64,000 bases of DNA from JAWLGZ01 sp041690635. Its GTDB lineage: Bacteria > Pseudomonadota > Gammaproteobacteria > Thiohalomonadales > Thiohalomonadaceae. The stretch lies in contig JAWLGZ010000003.1 in NCBI GenBank assembly GCA_041690635.1, positions 434,001 through 498,000 of the forward strand, in the 5' to 3' direction. Shown here piece after piece: positions 47,092 through 55,264 of the stretch; position 1 is the first letter of the stretch, and each line of letters begins with the position of its first letter. Under the pieces are notes generated by a model. That model saw nothing but the letters and a program-made list of their open reading frames with translations. It made no database searches and had not been told where the DNA came from. The position numbers and the translations under genes are program-made.

Positions 47092-47316
47092 ATGAAGTTG
47101 ATGCGCCGCGGACTGGGGCAGGCGATCCGCATTCAGCCCGATTTCGAGCTGGACCCGGCCACGCCGGTCGGGGAGCTGTTCGTGAACGGGGCGATTCAGA
47201 TCGTGGTGATGGGCGCGGAGGAGGAGGTGGCGACCCTCGCGGTTCACGGGGACCGGCGGTTTCTGGTGGTGGAGGATGAGCGGTTCTGTTGTGGGGCGGC
47301 GGTGGGGGAGGGGTAG
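47092..47316 (+). CDS. Small protein, possibly CsrA-like
   Basis: A 74-residue protein in tight linkage with the XRE regulator. The pattern RRGLGQAIRIQPDFELDPA ... IQIVVMGAEEEVATLAVHGD vaguely follows the beta-strand pattern of the carbon storage regulator family (R-x2-G-x2-I-x-I ... V), but key CsrA residues near the C-terminus are not clear. I treat the match as weak. SD GGAGAAG precedes the ATG. Confidence 0.45.
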   Translation: MKLMRRGLGQAIRIQPDFELDPATPVGELFVNGAIQIVVMGAEEEVATLAVHGDRRFLVVEDERFCCGAAVGEG

Positions 47317-47463
47317 CCGGAGCCCTTGGGTTTTGCCGGGTGGCGTTCGGCGCAATGGGATTGCGCCGGACGGGGTTCTTTGGATACAGCGGAGGGCGTA
47401 GTATCGCGGCGTTGGTGGCGCCGCCGGTGGCGGCCTTTTCCGTTTGGTCTATTCATCTCACCC

Positions 47464-48036
47464 ATGCGCCGATCACGCACCGAAGCCCTCGAAAGCCACT
47501 ACCGCCGGGAAGGGGAGCGCTATCTCATCGAGTTGCGGCTCAGTAGTGTCCGCCGGCTGTTCAATTCACTGGACCCCTCGCCGTTTCTGGAGCGGGACCT
47601 GGATGACGAGGCGGAGAGGTACATCGTCGACACGGTGCGGGAGTTTCCGCTGGCGACGCCGCTCAAGCTGGTGGTCTATCTGCCGGCGGATGAGGTGGAG
47701 GCGGAGCGGGATACGCTGGAGCACGCCATCCGCAACTATTTCGAATACCGCCACCAGGCGGCGGGCCGGGAGCTGCAGCAGTTTCTGCGGCAGGGGCGTT
47801 CCAGCCTGGTGATCGGATTGGCGGTGCTGTTCTCGGCGGTGGCCGGTTATCGGCTGTTGTCGCCGATGGAGGAGAGCCTGTGGATGCAGATCCTGGCGGA
47901 GGGGATGCTCATCGGCGGCTGGGTGGCGATGTGGCGGCCGATCGAGACCTTTCTCTACGCCTGGCGGCCGCTGGCGAGCCGGCGGCGGGTCTACGCGAAG
48001 TTGCAGTCGATGCCGGTGGAGGTGCGGGAGGCGTGA
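47464..48036 (+). CDS. Hypothetical two-TM membrane protein
   Basis: A 190-residue protein I do not recognise. The first 120 residues are soluble and charged (YLIELRLSSVRRLFNSLDPSPFLERDLDDEAERYIVD), followed by two TM helices (about 122-140 and 150-168) and a basic tail. ATG 47464 gives the basic start MRRSRTEALE; the frame is open from 47326. Its 3' end (17 bases, GGAGGTGCGGGAGGCGT) is repeated at 48513-48529, beyond the higA region. Confidence 0.7.
   Translation: MRRSRTEALESHYRREGERYLIELRLSSVRRLFNSLDPSPFLERDLDDEAERYIVDTVREFPLATPLKLVVYLPADEVEAERDTLEHAIRNYFEYRHQAAGRELQQFLRQGRSSLVIGLAVLFSAVAGYRLLSPMEESLWMQILAEGMLIGGWVAMWRPIETFLYAWRPLASRRRVYAKLQSMPVEVREA
48018..48034 (+). repeat. 17-bp direct repeat flanking the higBA remnant, left copy
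   Basis: GGAGGTGCGGGAGGCGT occurs here and again at 48513-48529. Both copies encode EVREA followed by a stop (TGA here, TAG there), as if the end of the membrane-protein gene had been duplicated around the inserted toxin-antitoxin segment. Confidence 0.7.
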
Positions 48037-48060
48037 AGGCTGCGCTCAATCAGCGGCCGC

Positions 48061-48363
48061 TCAAGCAACACTCCGCTTTACCTCTACATCCAGGCGATCA
48101 CCGAGCTGTGCCGCCGCCTTTTCCAGTTCGTACTTGTCCTGCAGGTTCATCCAGAACTGTGCTGTGGTGCCGAAGTAGCGGCCCAGGCGGAGTGCTGTGT
48201 CGGCACTGACTGCCCGCTGGCATTTCACGATCTCGTTGATTCGCCGCGGTGGGACACTGATGTCCTTTGCCAAGCGATACTGCGTGAGGCCGAACTCCTC
48301 AAGAAACTCGTTCAGGTGTTCACCCGGATGGATCGGCCCACTCATTGTGTCGTGACGCATCAT
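48061..48363 (-). CDS. higA: HigA-family antitoxin
   Basis: A 100-residue HTH antitoxin. HigA signature IHPGEHLNEFLEEFGLTQYRLAKDI at the start, HTH (VPPRRINEIVKCQRAVSADTALRLGRYF) and WMNLQDKYELEKA. AGAGG precedes ATG 48363. Its usual upstream partner higB is reduced to a 3' fragment (48394-48477), so the antitoxin is now alone. Confidence 0.9.
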   Translation of the reverse strand: MMRHDTMSGPIHPGEHLNEFLEEFGLTQYRLAKDISVPPRRINEIVKCQRAVSADTALRLGRYFGTTAQFWMNLQDKYELEKAAAQLGDRLDVEVKRSVA

Positions 48364-48393
48364 TGGCCTCTTTGAAACGGGCTGTCTTCCATA

Positions 48394-48477
48394 TCAGTGG
48401 TAGTCAACAACCTCGACGTTGTATGCGTCGCCATCTCTCCATTCGAAGCAGGGATAGTAACGCTGCGCGTTAATGGG
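48394..48477 (-). pseudogene. HigB toxin, 3' fragment
   Basis: The last 27 codons of a HigB/RelE-type toxin remain: INAQRYYPCFEWRDGDAYNVEVVDYH then stop, a close match to the conserved C-terminus of HigB (consensus RICFRWEDGDAYDVEIVDYH). A stop precedes it in frame at 48478-48480, and the upstream bases belong to another sequence. So the toxin is inactive. Stop to higA start is 30 bases, the normal layout. Confidence 0.8.
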
Positions 48478-48512
48478 TCAAGCGCAACCGCCTGTGATTC
48501 TGTCCTGCCGCA

Positions 48513-48529
48513 GGAGGTGCGGGAGGCGT
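48513..48529 (+). repeat. 17-bp direct repeat flanking the higBA remnant, right copy
   Basis: Identical to 48018-48034. Confidence 0.7.
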
Positions 48530-48568
48530 AGCCTGTTTCGGCGCAAGCGATTGCGCCCTACGTTCCTG

Positions 48569-49408
48569 CTAATGGCCGGATCGGGCTTTCCTTGCGAGCG
48601 TCTTGTTGATGACGCGGGAGGCGGCGACGAAGCCGAAGGTGGCGGTGACGAAGCTGGCGGCGCCGTAGCCGAGGCTGCAATCGAGGGAGAGGCCGTGGAT
48701 GCCCGGTTTTTCGTGGCCGACACTGCCGTCCGCTTTGGGGTAGCGCTTCTGTTCGGCGGAGAAGACGCACTCGACGCCGAAGTAGCGCTTCGGGTTGCGG
48801 GAGAAGTTGTGATCGCGGCGCAGCGTCTGCCGCACCTTGGCGGCGAGCGGGTCGTTGTCGGTGCGGCTGAGGTCGCGCACCTGCACCTGGGTCGGGTCGG
48901 TCATGCCGCCGGCGCCGCCGACGGTGATGATCGGGATCTTGTTGCGCCGGCAGTGGTAAATCATCGCCGCCTTGAATTTGATGCTGTCGATGGCGTCGAT
49001 GACGTAGTCGTAGCCGCGCTCCAATGAGAGATAGTCGGCCAGGGTCTCCAGGGTGAGGAAATCATCGATCGCCTCCACCCGGCACTCGGGGTTGATGGCG
49101 GCCACCCGCTCCGCCAGCAGCGCCACCTTTTTCTGTCCGACCGTCCCGGTGAGCGCCGGCAGTTGGCGGTTGACGTTGGAGGCGGCGACCGTGTCCCAGT
49201 CGATCAGGGTGAGCCGGCCCACGCCGCTGCGCGCCAGCCCCTCGACCGCCCACGATCCCACCCCGCCGAGACCCACCACACACACATGCATTTCCCGCAG
49301 ATGGGCGAGGGCGGCGGTGCCGTAGAGGCGCGCCAGCCCGCCGAAACGGAGGTCGTACTCCTCCTCGGCCGGCAGCGTGCAGGTGGTGATGGGTGCGGTG
49401 TTGTTCAT
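48569..49408 (-). CDS. tcdA: tRNA threonylcarbamoyladenosine dehydratase TcdA (CsdL)
   Basis: A 279-residue E1-like enzyme that cyclises t6A37 of tRNA to ct6A. Adenylation site VVGLGGVGSWAVEGLARSG (about 43-61), LIDWDTVAASNVNRQ, the DAIDSIKFKAAMIYHCRR block and a conserved region with SLGYGAASFVTATFGFVAA at the C-terminus. ATG 49408 gives the usual short N-terminus; longer frames upstream are not homologous. Confidence 0.93.
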   Translation of the reverse strand: MNNTAPITTCTLPAEEEYDLRFGGLARLYGTAALAHLREMHVCVVGLGGVGSWAVEGLARSGVGRLTLIDWDTVAASNVNRQLPALTGTVGQKKVALLAERVAAINPECRVEAIDDFLTLETLADYLSLERGYDYVIDAIDSIKFKAAMIYHCRRNKIPIITVGGAGGMTDPTQVQVRDLSRTDNDPLAAKVRQTLRRDHNFSRNPKRYFGVECVFSAEQKRYPKADGSVGHEKPGIHGLSLDCSLGYGAASFVTATFGFVAASRVINKTLARKARSGH

Positions 49409-49765
49409 CGGTGGCCATGATACGCGAGAGCGCCGTTCGGTAGGACAACAAACCGGGGCGGGTTGCGGCAACCGCCAGGCTGACCGACACTGCCCGAGGT
49501 CTTGTACGACCGTTCTTATCGACCCTGTGGGAGTGCATCCCCGCACTGGATTGATCACTCCGCTCGTGGGGCTGTTCGCGGTGGTGGTGATGGCGGTGCG
49601 AGACAGGTGGTCGCACCCGGGTTCGGGGTAGGTTTGTCGCGTCGGAACATCCGACGATGCGGCGGAGTACGGCTTCGCCTCATCGGCCAATTGGTGAAGC
49701 GGCTTCGCCGCTGTTCGCCCGGAGGGCCGGGCTCCTACCGGTTGCAATCGGCCCCGGCCGGGGTA
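49409..49765. other. Intergenic region with one REP-like half unit
   Basis: No gene seen. A single REP-like unit (TGAAGCGGCTTCGCCGCTG ... CCGGAGGGCCGGGCTCCTAC, 49694-49738) lies close to the stop of the MFS gene. The remaining bases carry no strong hairpin. Confidence 0.6.
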
Positions 49766-51040
49766 TCACCGGGGGCGGTCGGTGGGGACCCGCAGCATCA
49801 GCAGCAGCCCGAGGGCGAAGTAGACCAGCAGCACCGACATGCCCACCCGCTGGCTGTCGGCCGCATAGGTGAGCCAGCCGATCAGGATCGGGGCGAGAAA
49901 GGCGGTGGCCTTTCCCGACAGTGCGTAGAGGCCGAACATCTGGTTGCGCAGCTCGGGCGGGGCGAGGTGCCCCAGGTAGGAGCGGCTGGCCGCCTGCACC
50001 GGGCCGACGAACAGCCCCAGCAGAACGCCGAAGGTCCAGAACAGCGCCACATCGTCCACCTGTAGCAGTGCCGCGCCGAACAGGATGAGACCGGAGAGGG
50101 AGACGATCACGGTCGTCTTGCTGCTGCGCCAGTCCGCCAGCCAGGCCAGGCCGAACGCGCCGATGCCGGCGCTGATGTTCAGGGCGATGCCGAAGGCGAG
50201 CACGTCGCGTTCGGTCATGTCGAGGGTCCCCGCCGCGTAGACGCCGCCGAAGGCGAACAGCCCCGCCAGGCCGTCGGTGTAGATCAGGTGGGCGACGAGG
50301 AAGCGGAACAGCGGGCCGCGCTGGCGGATCTCGCGGAAGGTGCGGACGAGCCGGCGGAATCCTTCCGTCACCGCACCGCGGATCGGGTGGCGCAGGCCCG
50401 GCTCCTCGGGTGTGAACAGCAGCAGCGGCAGGGCGAACAGCAGATACCACCCGGCCACCAGCGGGAAGACTGCGCGTATGTCCTGCGCATTCTCGGTGTC
50501 GAGGGGAAACCACGGCTCTGGGCCGATGAAGGCAAACAGGGCGAGCACCAGGCAGCCGAGGCCGCCCAGGTAGCCCAGCCCCCAGGCCCAGCCGGACCAG
50601 CGCCCCATGCGGGCCGACCCCGCCAGTCCGGGGAGCATGGCGTTGTAGAACAGGTTGGCGAACTCGGAGGTGAAGCTGGCGATGCCGACCAGAACGAGCG
50701 CCGGCAGCACCGATTCCGGGGACGGGGTGACGAACCACAGCAGACCGATGGCGGTGACAGAGACGAGTGTCAGCACCGCGATCCACTGTTTGCGCCGTCC
50801 GAGCTGATCGGCGACGGAGCCGAGGATTGGGCCGCCGAGTGCCGTGATCAGGCCGGCGAGCCCGATGGCCGTGCCCCACTGGGCGCTGCCGGTGGCCTCG
50901 TCCTCCGCCACGCGGCGGGTGAAGTAGGCGGCGAACACGAAGGTCTGGATGACCGCCGAGAAGGCGCTGTTGGCGAAGTCGTACAGCGCCCAGGCGAACA
51001 GCTCCTTTCGGGTCGCCAGGCCGTCGCGCTCCCTGGGCAT
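49766..51040 (-). CDS. MFS transporter, UMF1/Atg22 family
   Basis: A 424-residue permease with twelve predicted TM helices. The N-terminal signature ELFAWALYDFANSAFSAVIQTFVFAAYF is typical of UMF1 transporters; the central loop and FGLYALSGKATAFLAPILIGW in the second half agree. Substrates are mostly unknown; the fungal relative Atg22 exports amino acids from vacuoles. Alone in its transcription unit. Confidence 0.92.
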   Translation of the reverse strand: MPRERDGLATRKELFAWALYDFANSAFSAVIQTFVFAAYFTRRVAEDEATGSAQWGTAIGLAGLITALGGPILGSVADQLGRRKQWIAVLTLVSVTAIGLLWFVTPSPESVLPALVLVGIASFTSEFANLFYNAMLPGLAGSARMGRWSGWAWGLGYLGGLGCLVLALFAFIGPEPWFPLDTENAQDIRAVFPLVAGWYLLFALPLLLFTPEEPGLRHPIRGAVTEGFRRLVRTFREIRQRGPLFRFLVAHLIYTDGLAGLFAFGGVYAAGTLDMTERDVLAFGIALNISAGIGAFGLAWLADWRSSKTTVIVSLSGLILFGAALLQVDDVALFWTFGVLLGLFVGPVQAASRSYLGHLAPPELRNQMFGLYALSGKATAFLAPILIGWLTYAADSQRVGMSVLLVYFALGLLLMLRVPTDRPR

Positions 51041-51121
51041 GGTCCGTTGCGTTCCCCGATGCGGCGGGTGTTACGACCAGACTAGCCTTTGCGGATGGAC
51101 CCAGCGGATCACGAGTCCTCG

Positions 51122-51216
51122 GTAGGAGCCCGCCCCTGCGGGCGAACGGAGGCCTGCCGTTGAACCGGATGGGGAAGCGGCTTTGCCGCTGTTCGCCCGG
51201 AGGGCCGGGCTCCTAC
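51122..51216. repeat. REPIN-like pair of inverted REP units
   Basis: GTAGGAGCCCGCCCCTGCGG at the left and CCGGAGGGCCGGGCTCCTAC at the right, with a central AAGCGGCTTTGCCGCTG hairpin. Same family as 38123-38263, 42318-42500, 49694-49738 and the single end at 52610-52632. It fills most of the gap between the MFS and glutaredoxin-like genes. Confidence 0.85.
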
Positions 51217-51235
51217 GAAAAGCGGTTCCTTGCTG

Positions 51236-51661
51236 TCAGCCGGAGAGGCCGACCTCCCGATCGCCGTCGGACGCGGGGGCAAACCGCCGGTTGAGGTAGG
51301 CGATGATCTCGGACGATTCGTACATCCACTGAACCTTGCCGTTGCCCTCATCGACGCGCAGACACGGCACCTTGATTTCGCCGCCGCCCTGCTGCAGCTC
51401 GGCCCGCGCCTGCGGGTCGTGGAGCGCATCCCGCAACTCGATGTTCAGCGACAGCCGCTTGATGGCGCGCCGCGTCTTGATACAGAAGGGGCAGCTGCGG
51501 AACTGGTAGAGCGTGAACGCCGCCGTCTGTTCATCCACCCGCTGCTGCTCCTCCGGGCTCCGCTCCACGCCGCGAGGGGTGGTGATCCGGTCGATCAGGT
51601 GGAGGATGGGCGCGAGCACAAGCCGCAGGGTGCGGAAAAAGAGTCGGATAACAGGTCTCAT
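51236..51661 (-). CDS. Glutaredoxin/GST N-terminal-domain protein with membrane-like N-terminus
   Basis: A 141-residue protein. A hydrophobic start (VIRLFFRTLRLVLAPILHLI, about 4-23) is followed by a thioredoxin fold (about 48-128) with the redox motif CPFC (FRSCPFCIKTRRAI), the cis-Pro loop KVPCLRV and YESSEIIAYL for glutathione binding. Only the GST N-terminal domain is present. Probably membrane-associated redox protein. Confidence 0.85.
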   Translation of the reverse strand: MRPVIRLFFRTLRLVLAPILHLIDRITTPRGVERSPEEQQRVDEQTAAFTLYQFRSCPFCIKTRRAIKRLSLNIELRDALHDPQARAELQQGGGEIKVPCLRVDEGNGKVQWMYESSEIIAYLNRRFAPASDGDREVGLSG

Positions 51662-51744
51662 GTCGGTTCTCTTGGTGGACGGGACTAACAGGCCCCGGGG
51701 GCGCCCGCAGGGTGACGGGCAGGATTGCCCGGCAACAAGGTTGG

Positions 51745-51794
51745 GATGAGGGGATCGAAAATCATGCAGTCAGCCTGATTCCGATCCCCTCATC
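51745..51794. repeat. Inverted repeat with GATGAGGGGATCG arms
   Basis: GATGAGGGGATCG (51745-51757) pairs with CGATCCCCTCATC (51782-51794), and the pairing continues inward imperfectly. Same family as 7323-7377. Lies downstream of the VOC gene and upstream of the glutaredoxin-like gene on the minus strand. Confidence 0.85.
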
Positions 51795-51815
51795 TCGGAG
51801 CTTTTCTACAGCCGT

Positions 51816-52181
51816 CTATGCAGGTTCGTGGTAGACCACCTCGATGTTGTGACCGTCCGGGTCGAGGACAAACGCGGCGTAATAGCCGACATCGTAGTCG
51901 CGCAGCCCCGGCGGGCCGTTGTCCTTCGCGCCCGCGTTCAGTGCCGTTTGATAGAACCGCGCCACCTCGTCCCGGTTGGCGGCGCGGAAGGCGATATGGA
52001 GCGGCGGCTCGTTCCGCCCGCCGGCATCGATCCAGAAGTCGGAATACCCTTCGGCCCCGTAACCCGCCGCCTCGTCGCCGAACTCGGTAAGGATCTCGTA
52101 GCCCAGGGTGCCCAGCACTTGGCGGTAGAACTCCTTGCTGCGTGGGTAGTCGGAGACACCCACCGTGGTGTGGTCGATCAT
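51816..52181 (-). CDS. VOC (glyoxalase/bleomycin-resistance) family protein
   Basis: A 121-residue protein with two beta-alpha-beta-beta-beta units. N-terminal MIDHTTVGVSDYPRSKEFYRQVL, HIAFRAANRDEVARFYQTAL in the middle and the C-terminal AAFVLDPDGHNIEVVYHEPA with the metal-ligand Glu. Typical of stand-alone VOC proteins of unknown substrate. AGGAGA precedes the ATG. Confidence 0.9.
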   Translation of the reverse strand: MIDHTTVGVSDYPRSKEFYRQVLGTLGYEILTEFGDEAAGYGAEGYSDFWIDAGGRNEPPLHIAFRAANRDEVARFYQTALNAGAKDNGPPGLRDYDVGYYAAFVLDPDGHNIEVVYHEPA

Positions 52182-52255
52182 CGCGGCTCTCCTTTGCCTG
52201 CTCCCTGATTTTCACTATAGAGTTCGATGCGGAACGGGAGAGCCGTCCCAAATAG

Positions 52256-52282
52256 CAAAAACCCGCCACGCGGGCGGGTTCT
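52256..52282 (-). terminator. Terminator of the 56-residue protein gene
   Basis: Read on the minus strand: AACCCGCC, CGCG loop region, GGCGGGTT and five T. A clear GC-rich hairpin with T run 23 bases after the stop. Confidence 0.85.
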
Positions 52283-52304
52283 TGCGGGGGAACAGCTTAC
52301 CGGA

Positions 52305-52475
52305 TCAGCCGGCCTTGCAGACCAGCTCTTCCATGATCTTGCCGCTCTCCACCTCGTCGATGATCTTCTGGTACTCCGGGCTGATGGGGCAGCCGCAGGA
52401 GTGCTGCTTGGTGGCGTGCAGGCGGGCCTGCTCGATGTGCCACTGGGCGACCTTCAGGTGCTGATCAACGTTCAT
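52305..52475 (-). CDS. Small conserved-looking cysteine-containing protein (56 residues)
   Basis: A short gene with a good start (MNVDQHLKVAQWHIEQARLH), a CGCPISPEYQKIIDE centre containing C27 and C29, and a final C53. It has its own terminator on the minus strand, a purine-rich ribosome site (AAGGGGAAAAAG before ATG 52475) and codon use like its neighbours. I do not recognise the family; two or three cysteines hint at metal or redox binding. Confidence 0.7.
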   Translation of the reverse strand: MNVDQHLKVAQWHIEQARLHATKQHSCGCPISPEYQKIIDEVESGKIMEELVCKAG

Positions 52476-52573
52476 CTTTTTCCCCTTACTTGCGAATGCA
52501 CAGAAAATTGAAGGGGCAAACTATACCCGATTGAAAGGGTCAGGAACAACGCCGATTAAGCATCACGCCAATG

Positions 52574-52603
52574 AAAAACGGGCCACCCGATGAGGGTGGC
52601 CCG
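52574..52603 (-). terminator. Terminator of the PRC-barrel gene
   Basis: On the minus strand: CGGGCCACCC, loop TCATC, GGGTGGCCCG, then five T. A perfect 10-bp stem, 48 bases after the stop. The bases between hold the end of a REP unit (52610-52632). Confidence 0.92.
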
Positions 52604-52650
52604 CTTGATCGCCCGGGGGGCCGGGCTCCTACGTCACGGGCGTGTGACCG

Positions 52651-53157
52651 TTAGAAACCACCCGGCGACGGCTGGTCCGGGTCGGTTGCCCCCGGAGACG
52701 TGTCGCGCGGCTCGCCGTTGAGGCCCGGCATCGCACCGTTGGCCCCATCCAGCGCCGTGGGCGGCAGCTCCTCGAACGCGGAGAACTCCATGCTCAGCTG
52801 GTCCTGGCTCACATCGATGCTGGCGATCTGCTGTTGATCATCGATGGTGACCCGGTCCCACGGCACCAGGTAGTTCATGTCCTGCTGGTCACGTACCACC
52901 ACGTGGACCTCGCCCTGATCATCGACCAGCACGCTGTCGATGCTGCCGATCTGCTGATCCTGGCTGTCGTTGACGCTCAGGTCTTTCAGGTTGTCGGCCT
53001 TGTACATGGAAGAGAAGTCGGCGGCCGCCTGCGGACTGGCCATGCCGTTCTGATACTGACCGGTCTGGCCGGTTTCGCCGGCGGCAAGCACCGGCCCGCT
53101 CATCGCAAGGGCGAGCGCGCTGGCCGAAAGCATGGAAACAATGGACTTGGACTTCAT
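52651..53157 (-). CDS. Exported PRC-barrel domain protein
   Basis: A 168-residue protein with a signal peptide (about 1-26, ending VLAAG) and a PRC-barrel-like core (about 58-120: DLSVNDSQDQQIGSIDSVLVDDQGEVHVVVRDQQ). The C-terminal tail is rich in Gly, Pro and Asp. Such small periplasmic PRC proteins are often induced by stress; function unknown. ATG 53157 was chosen for the signal peptide and upstream AGGAGGTG. Confidence 0.8.
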   Translation of the reverse strand: MKSKSIVSMLSASALALAMSGPVLAAGETGQTGQYQNGMASPQAAADFSSMYKADNLKDLSVNDSQDQQIGSIDSVLVDDQGEVHVVVRDQQDMNYLVPWDRVTIDDQQQIASIDVSQDQLSMEFSAFEELPPTALDGANGAMPGLNGEPRDTSPGATDPDQPSPGGF

Positions 53158-53359
53158 GGTGACACCTCCTTGTGGATGAATCTCACGACAGCATCCCGCC
53201 GTCGATGTGGTTACTGCCAATTGGTCACCGAAGGTCTAGGCGACACCCGGCCCGGAATCAATGTCAGGAGAGAAACGAATTCTTTTCTTCCTCCCTTAAC
53301 CCCATTCGCCCCTGCCGTGCGTTTACCCCGATGAAGTCATCAATAAGGGACAAACGACT

Positions 53360-55030
53360 ATGGCAATCTCAGTTCAGCAACTCCGGTTTTCGCTTGTGGG
53401 CATCGTTGCGGTGGCGGCGGTCGGTTGCGGCACCGCCCATCCGCCCGCCGAGAGTGTAGATGAGACCTCACTCTCATCAACCGACCCCGGCCACCCAGCC
53501 CCCCAACCGCGCATGGCCGGGGAGGCGGGCCCGGGGCCATTGCCCACGCCGGCGAGCGTCGCCGAACTGGCAAAGGCCGACCTGCGCTCCGGTCTGCATC
53601 ACAGTGAACCGTTTCCCATCCAACGGGACCGCTTCGCGCACATCCGGGAAAACGGAGTCACGTCGGTACGTGATACACCGGTCTCCACCTTCAGCGTCGA
53701 TGTGGATTCCGGTGCCTACGCCCTGGTGCGCCGCTTTCTCAACCGGGGGCAGCTGCCGCCGAGCGATGCGGTGCGCGTCGAGGAGCTGGTGAACTACTTC
53801 GATTACACCTACGAACCACCGCGCGACCGGTCACAACCGTTCAGCGTCACCACCGAGGTGGGACCGACGCCGTGGAACGAGAACACCCGCCTGGTGCACA
53901 TCGGCATCAAGGGGCTGGAAACCGCCGCGGACGCGCGCCCGGCGGCCAATCTCGTGTTCCTGCTGGATGTCTCCGGTTCGATGAACTCAGCCGACAAACT
54001 GCCGTTGCTGAAATCGGCCCTGCGCCTGCTGGTCAACCAGCTCGGCGAGCGCGACCGGGTGAGTGTGGTGGTCTATGCCGGCGCCTCCGGCGTGGTGCTG
54101 GAGCCGACCCCCGGCAGCGAGAAGGGCACCATCCTGGCCGCGCTCGACCGGCTCTCTGCGGGCGGCTCCACCCACGGCTCGGCCGGGATTCAGCTCGCCT
54201 ACTCGATAGCCGAACAGGCGCGCATCGAGGGCGGCATCAACCGGGTGATCCTCGCCACCGACGGCGACTTCAACGTCGGCACCGTCAACCACGAGCAGCT
54301 CATGGATCTCATCGAACAGAAGCGCGCCCACGGCATCTCCCTGACCACCCTCGGCTTCGGACTGGGCAACTATAACGATCACCTAATGGAACAGCTCGCC
54401 GACAAGGGCAACGGCAATTACGCCTACATCGACACCATCAACGAGGCGCAGAAGGTGCTGGTGGAGGAGCTGAGCGCCACCCTGGAGACCATCGCCAAGG
54501 ATGTGAAGATCCAGATCGAGTGGAATCCGGCCGTGGTCTCCGAATACCGGCTCATCGGTTACGAGAACCGGGTGCTCGCCCGCGAGGAGTTCAACAACGA
54601 CAAGGTGGACGCCGGCGACATCGGCGCCGGTCACACGGTGACGGCGCTCTACGAAATCACCCTGGCGGGGACACCGGGCCGACTCGATCCGCTGCGTTAC
54701 GGATCGGCGGCCGGGGCCGGGCCCGCCACCACCGACGAGCTCGCCTTCCTCAAGCTCCGCTACAAGACCCCGACCGGCGACACCTCGACGCTGATCACCG
54801 AACCTGTCGCCAGCCGCGCCCTGATTGAGTCGCTCGATCACACCAGCGACAACTTCCGCTTCAGCGCCGCCGTGGCCGGCTTCGGCCAGCTGCTGCGCGG
54901 CGGCCGCTACACCGAAGGCTTCGGTTACGGCGAGGTGGCCGATTTGGCTCGCGGCGCCCGCGGGGAGGACCGCTACGGCTACCGTGGGGAGTTCCTGCGC
55001 CTGGTTTCACTCGCCGAAAGCCTTCGGTGA
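53360..55030 (+). CDS. von Willebrand factor A lipoprotein, YfbK-like
   Basis: A 556-residue protein with a lipobox (VAAVGC, Cys about 23). Residues about 85-165 are the vWF_A-associated N-terminal region (TFSVDVDSGAYALVRRFLN), then a VWA domain with MIDAS motif LDVSGSMNS (about 201-209), TDGDFNVG, and a DUF3520-like C-terminal part. Similar proteins are encoded beside ECF sigma factors, as here. Ligand unknown; located at the membrane facing the periplasm. Confidence 0.9.
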   Translation: MAISVQQLRFSLVGIVAVAAVGCGTAHPPAESVDETSLSSTDPGHPAPQPRMAGEAGPGPLPTPASVAELAKADLRSGLHHSEPFPIQRDRFAHIRENGVTSVRDTPVSTFSVDVDSGAYALVRRFLNRGQLPPSDAVRVEELVNYFDYTYEPPRDRSQPFSVTTEVGPTPWNENTRLVHIGIKGLETAADARPAANLVFLLDVSGSMNSADKLPLLKSALRLLVNQLGERDRVSVVVYAGASGVVLEPTPGSEKGTILAALDRLSAGGSTHGSAGIQLAYSIAEQARIEGGINRVILATDGDFNVGTVNHEQLMDLIEQKRAHGISLTTLGFGLGNYNDHLMEQLADKGNGNYAYIDTINEAQKVLVEELSATLETIAKDVKIQIEWNPAVVSEYRLIGYENRVLAREEFNNDKVDAGDIGAGHTVTALYEITLAGTPGRLDPLRYGSAAGAGPATTDELAFLKLRYKTPTGDTSTLITEPVASRALIESLDHTSDNFRFSAAVAGFGQLLRGGRYTEGFGYGEVADLARGARGEDRYGYRGEFLRLVSLAESLR

Positions 55031-55124
55031 GGGGCTGGAGACCCGTGTATTGTGCGGAAGTTGCGCTGGATTATCCCGGCGGACTCACATGCCTCACTGA
55101 CAACATAGAGGCCAATTGGCAGGT

Positions 55125-55163
55125 CCCTTCCCCTTCAAGGGGAAGGACAGGATGGGGATGGGT
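55125..55163. repeat. Repeat of the CCTTCTCCC/GGGAGAAGGACAGGATG family
   Basis: CCCTTCCCCTTCAAGGGGAAGG forms a hairpin and continues ACAGGATGGGGATGGG, a diverged copy of the right arm at 7351-7377. Confidence 0.8.
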
Positions 55164-55264
55164 AACCGAGGAGCACCACCCATCACAAGACGGTTGTGCC
55201 GGGCATTGTCTATCAAGAGTGCCAGCCCCTGGCTCCTGGCCCCTGCCTTAAGTACTCTGCACCG

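Noticed and set aside
46463..47095. 210-codon plus-strand frame over the XRE gene
   Set aside because: Runs through hairpins and overlaps the XRE gene in another frame; composition is not protein-like.
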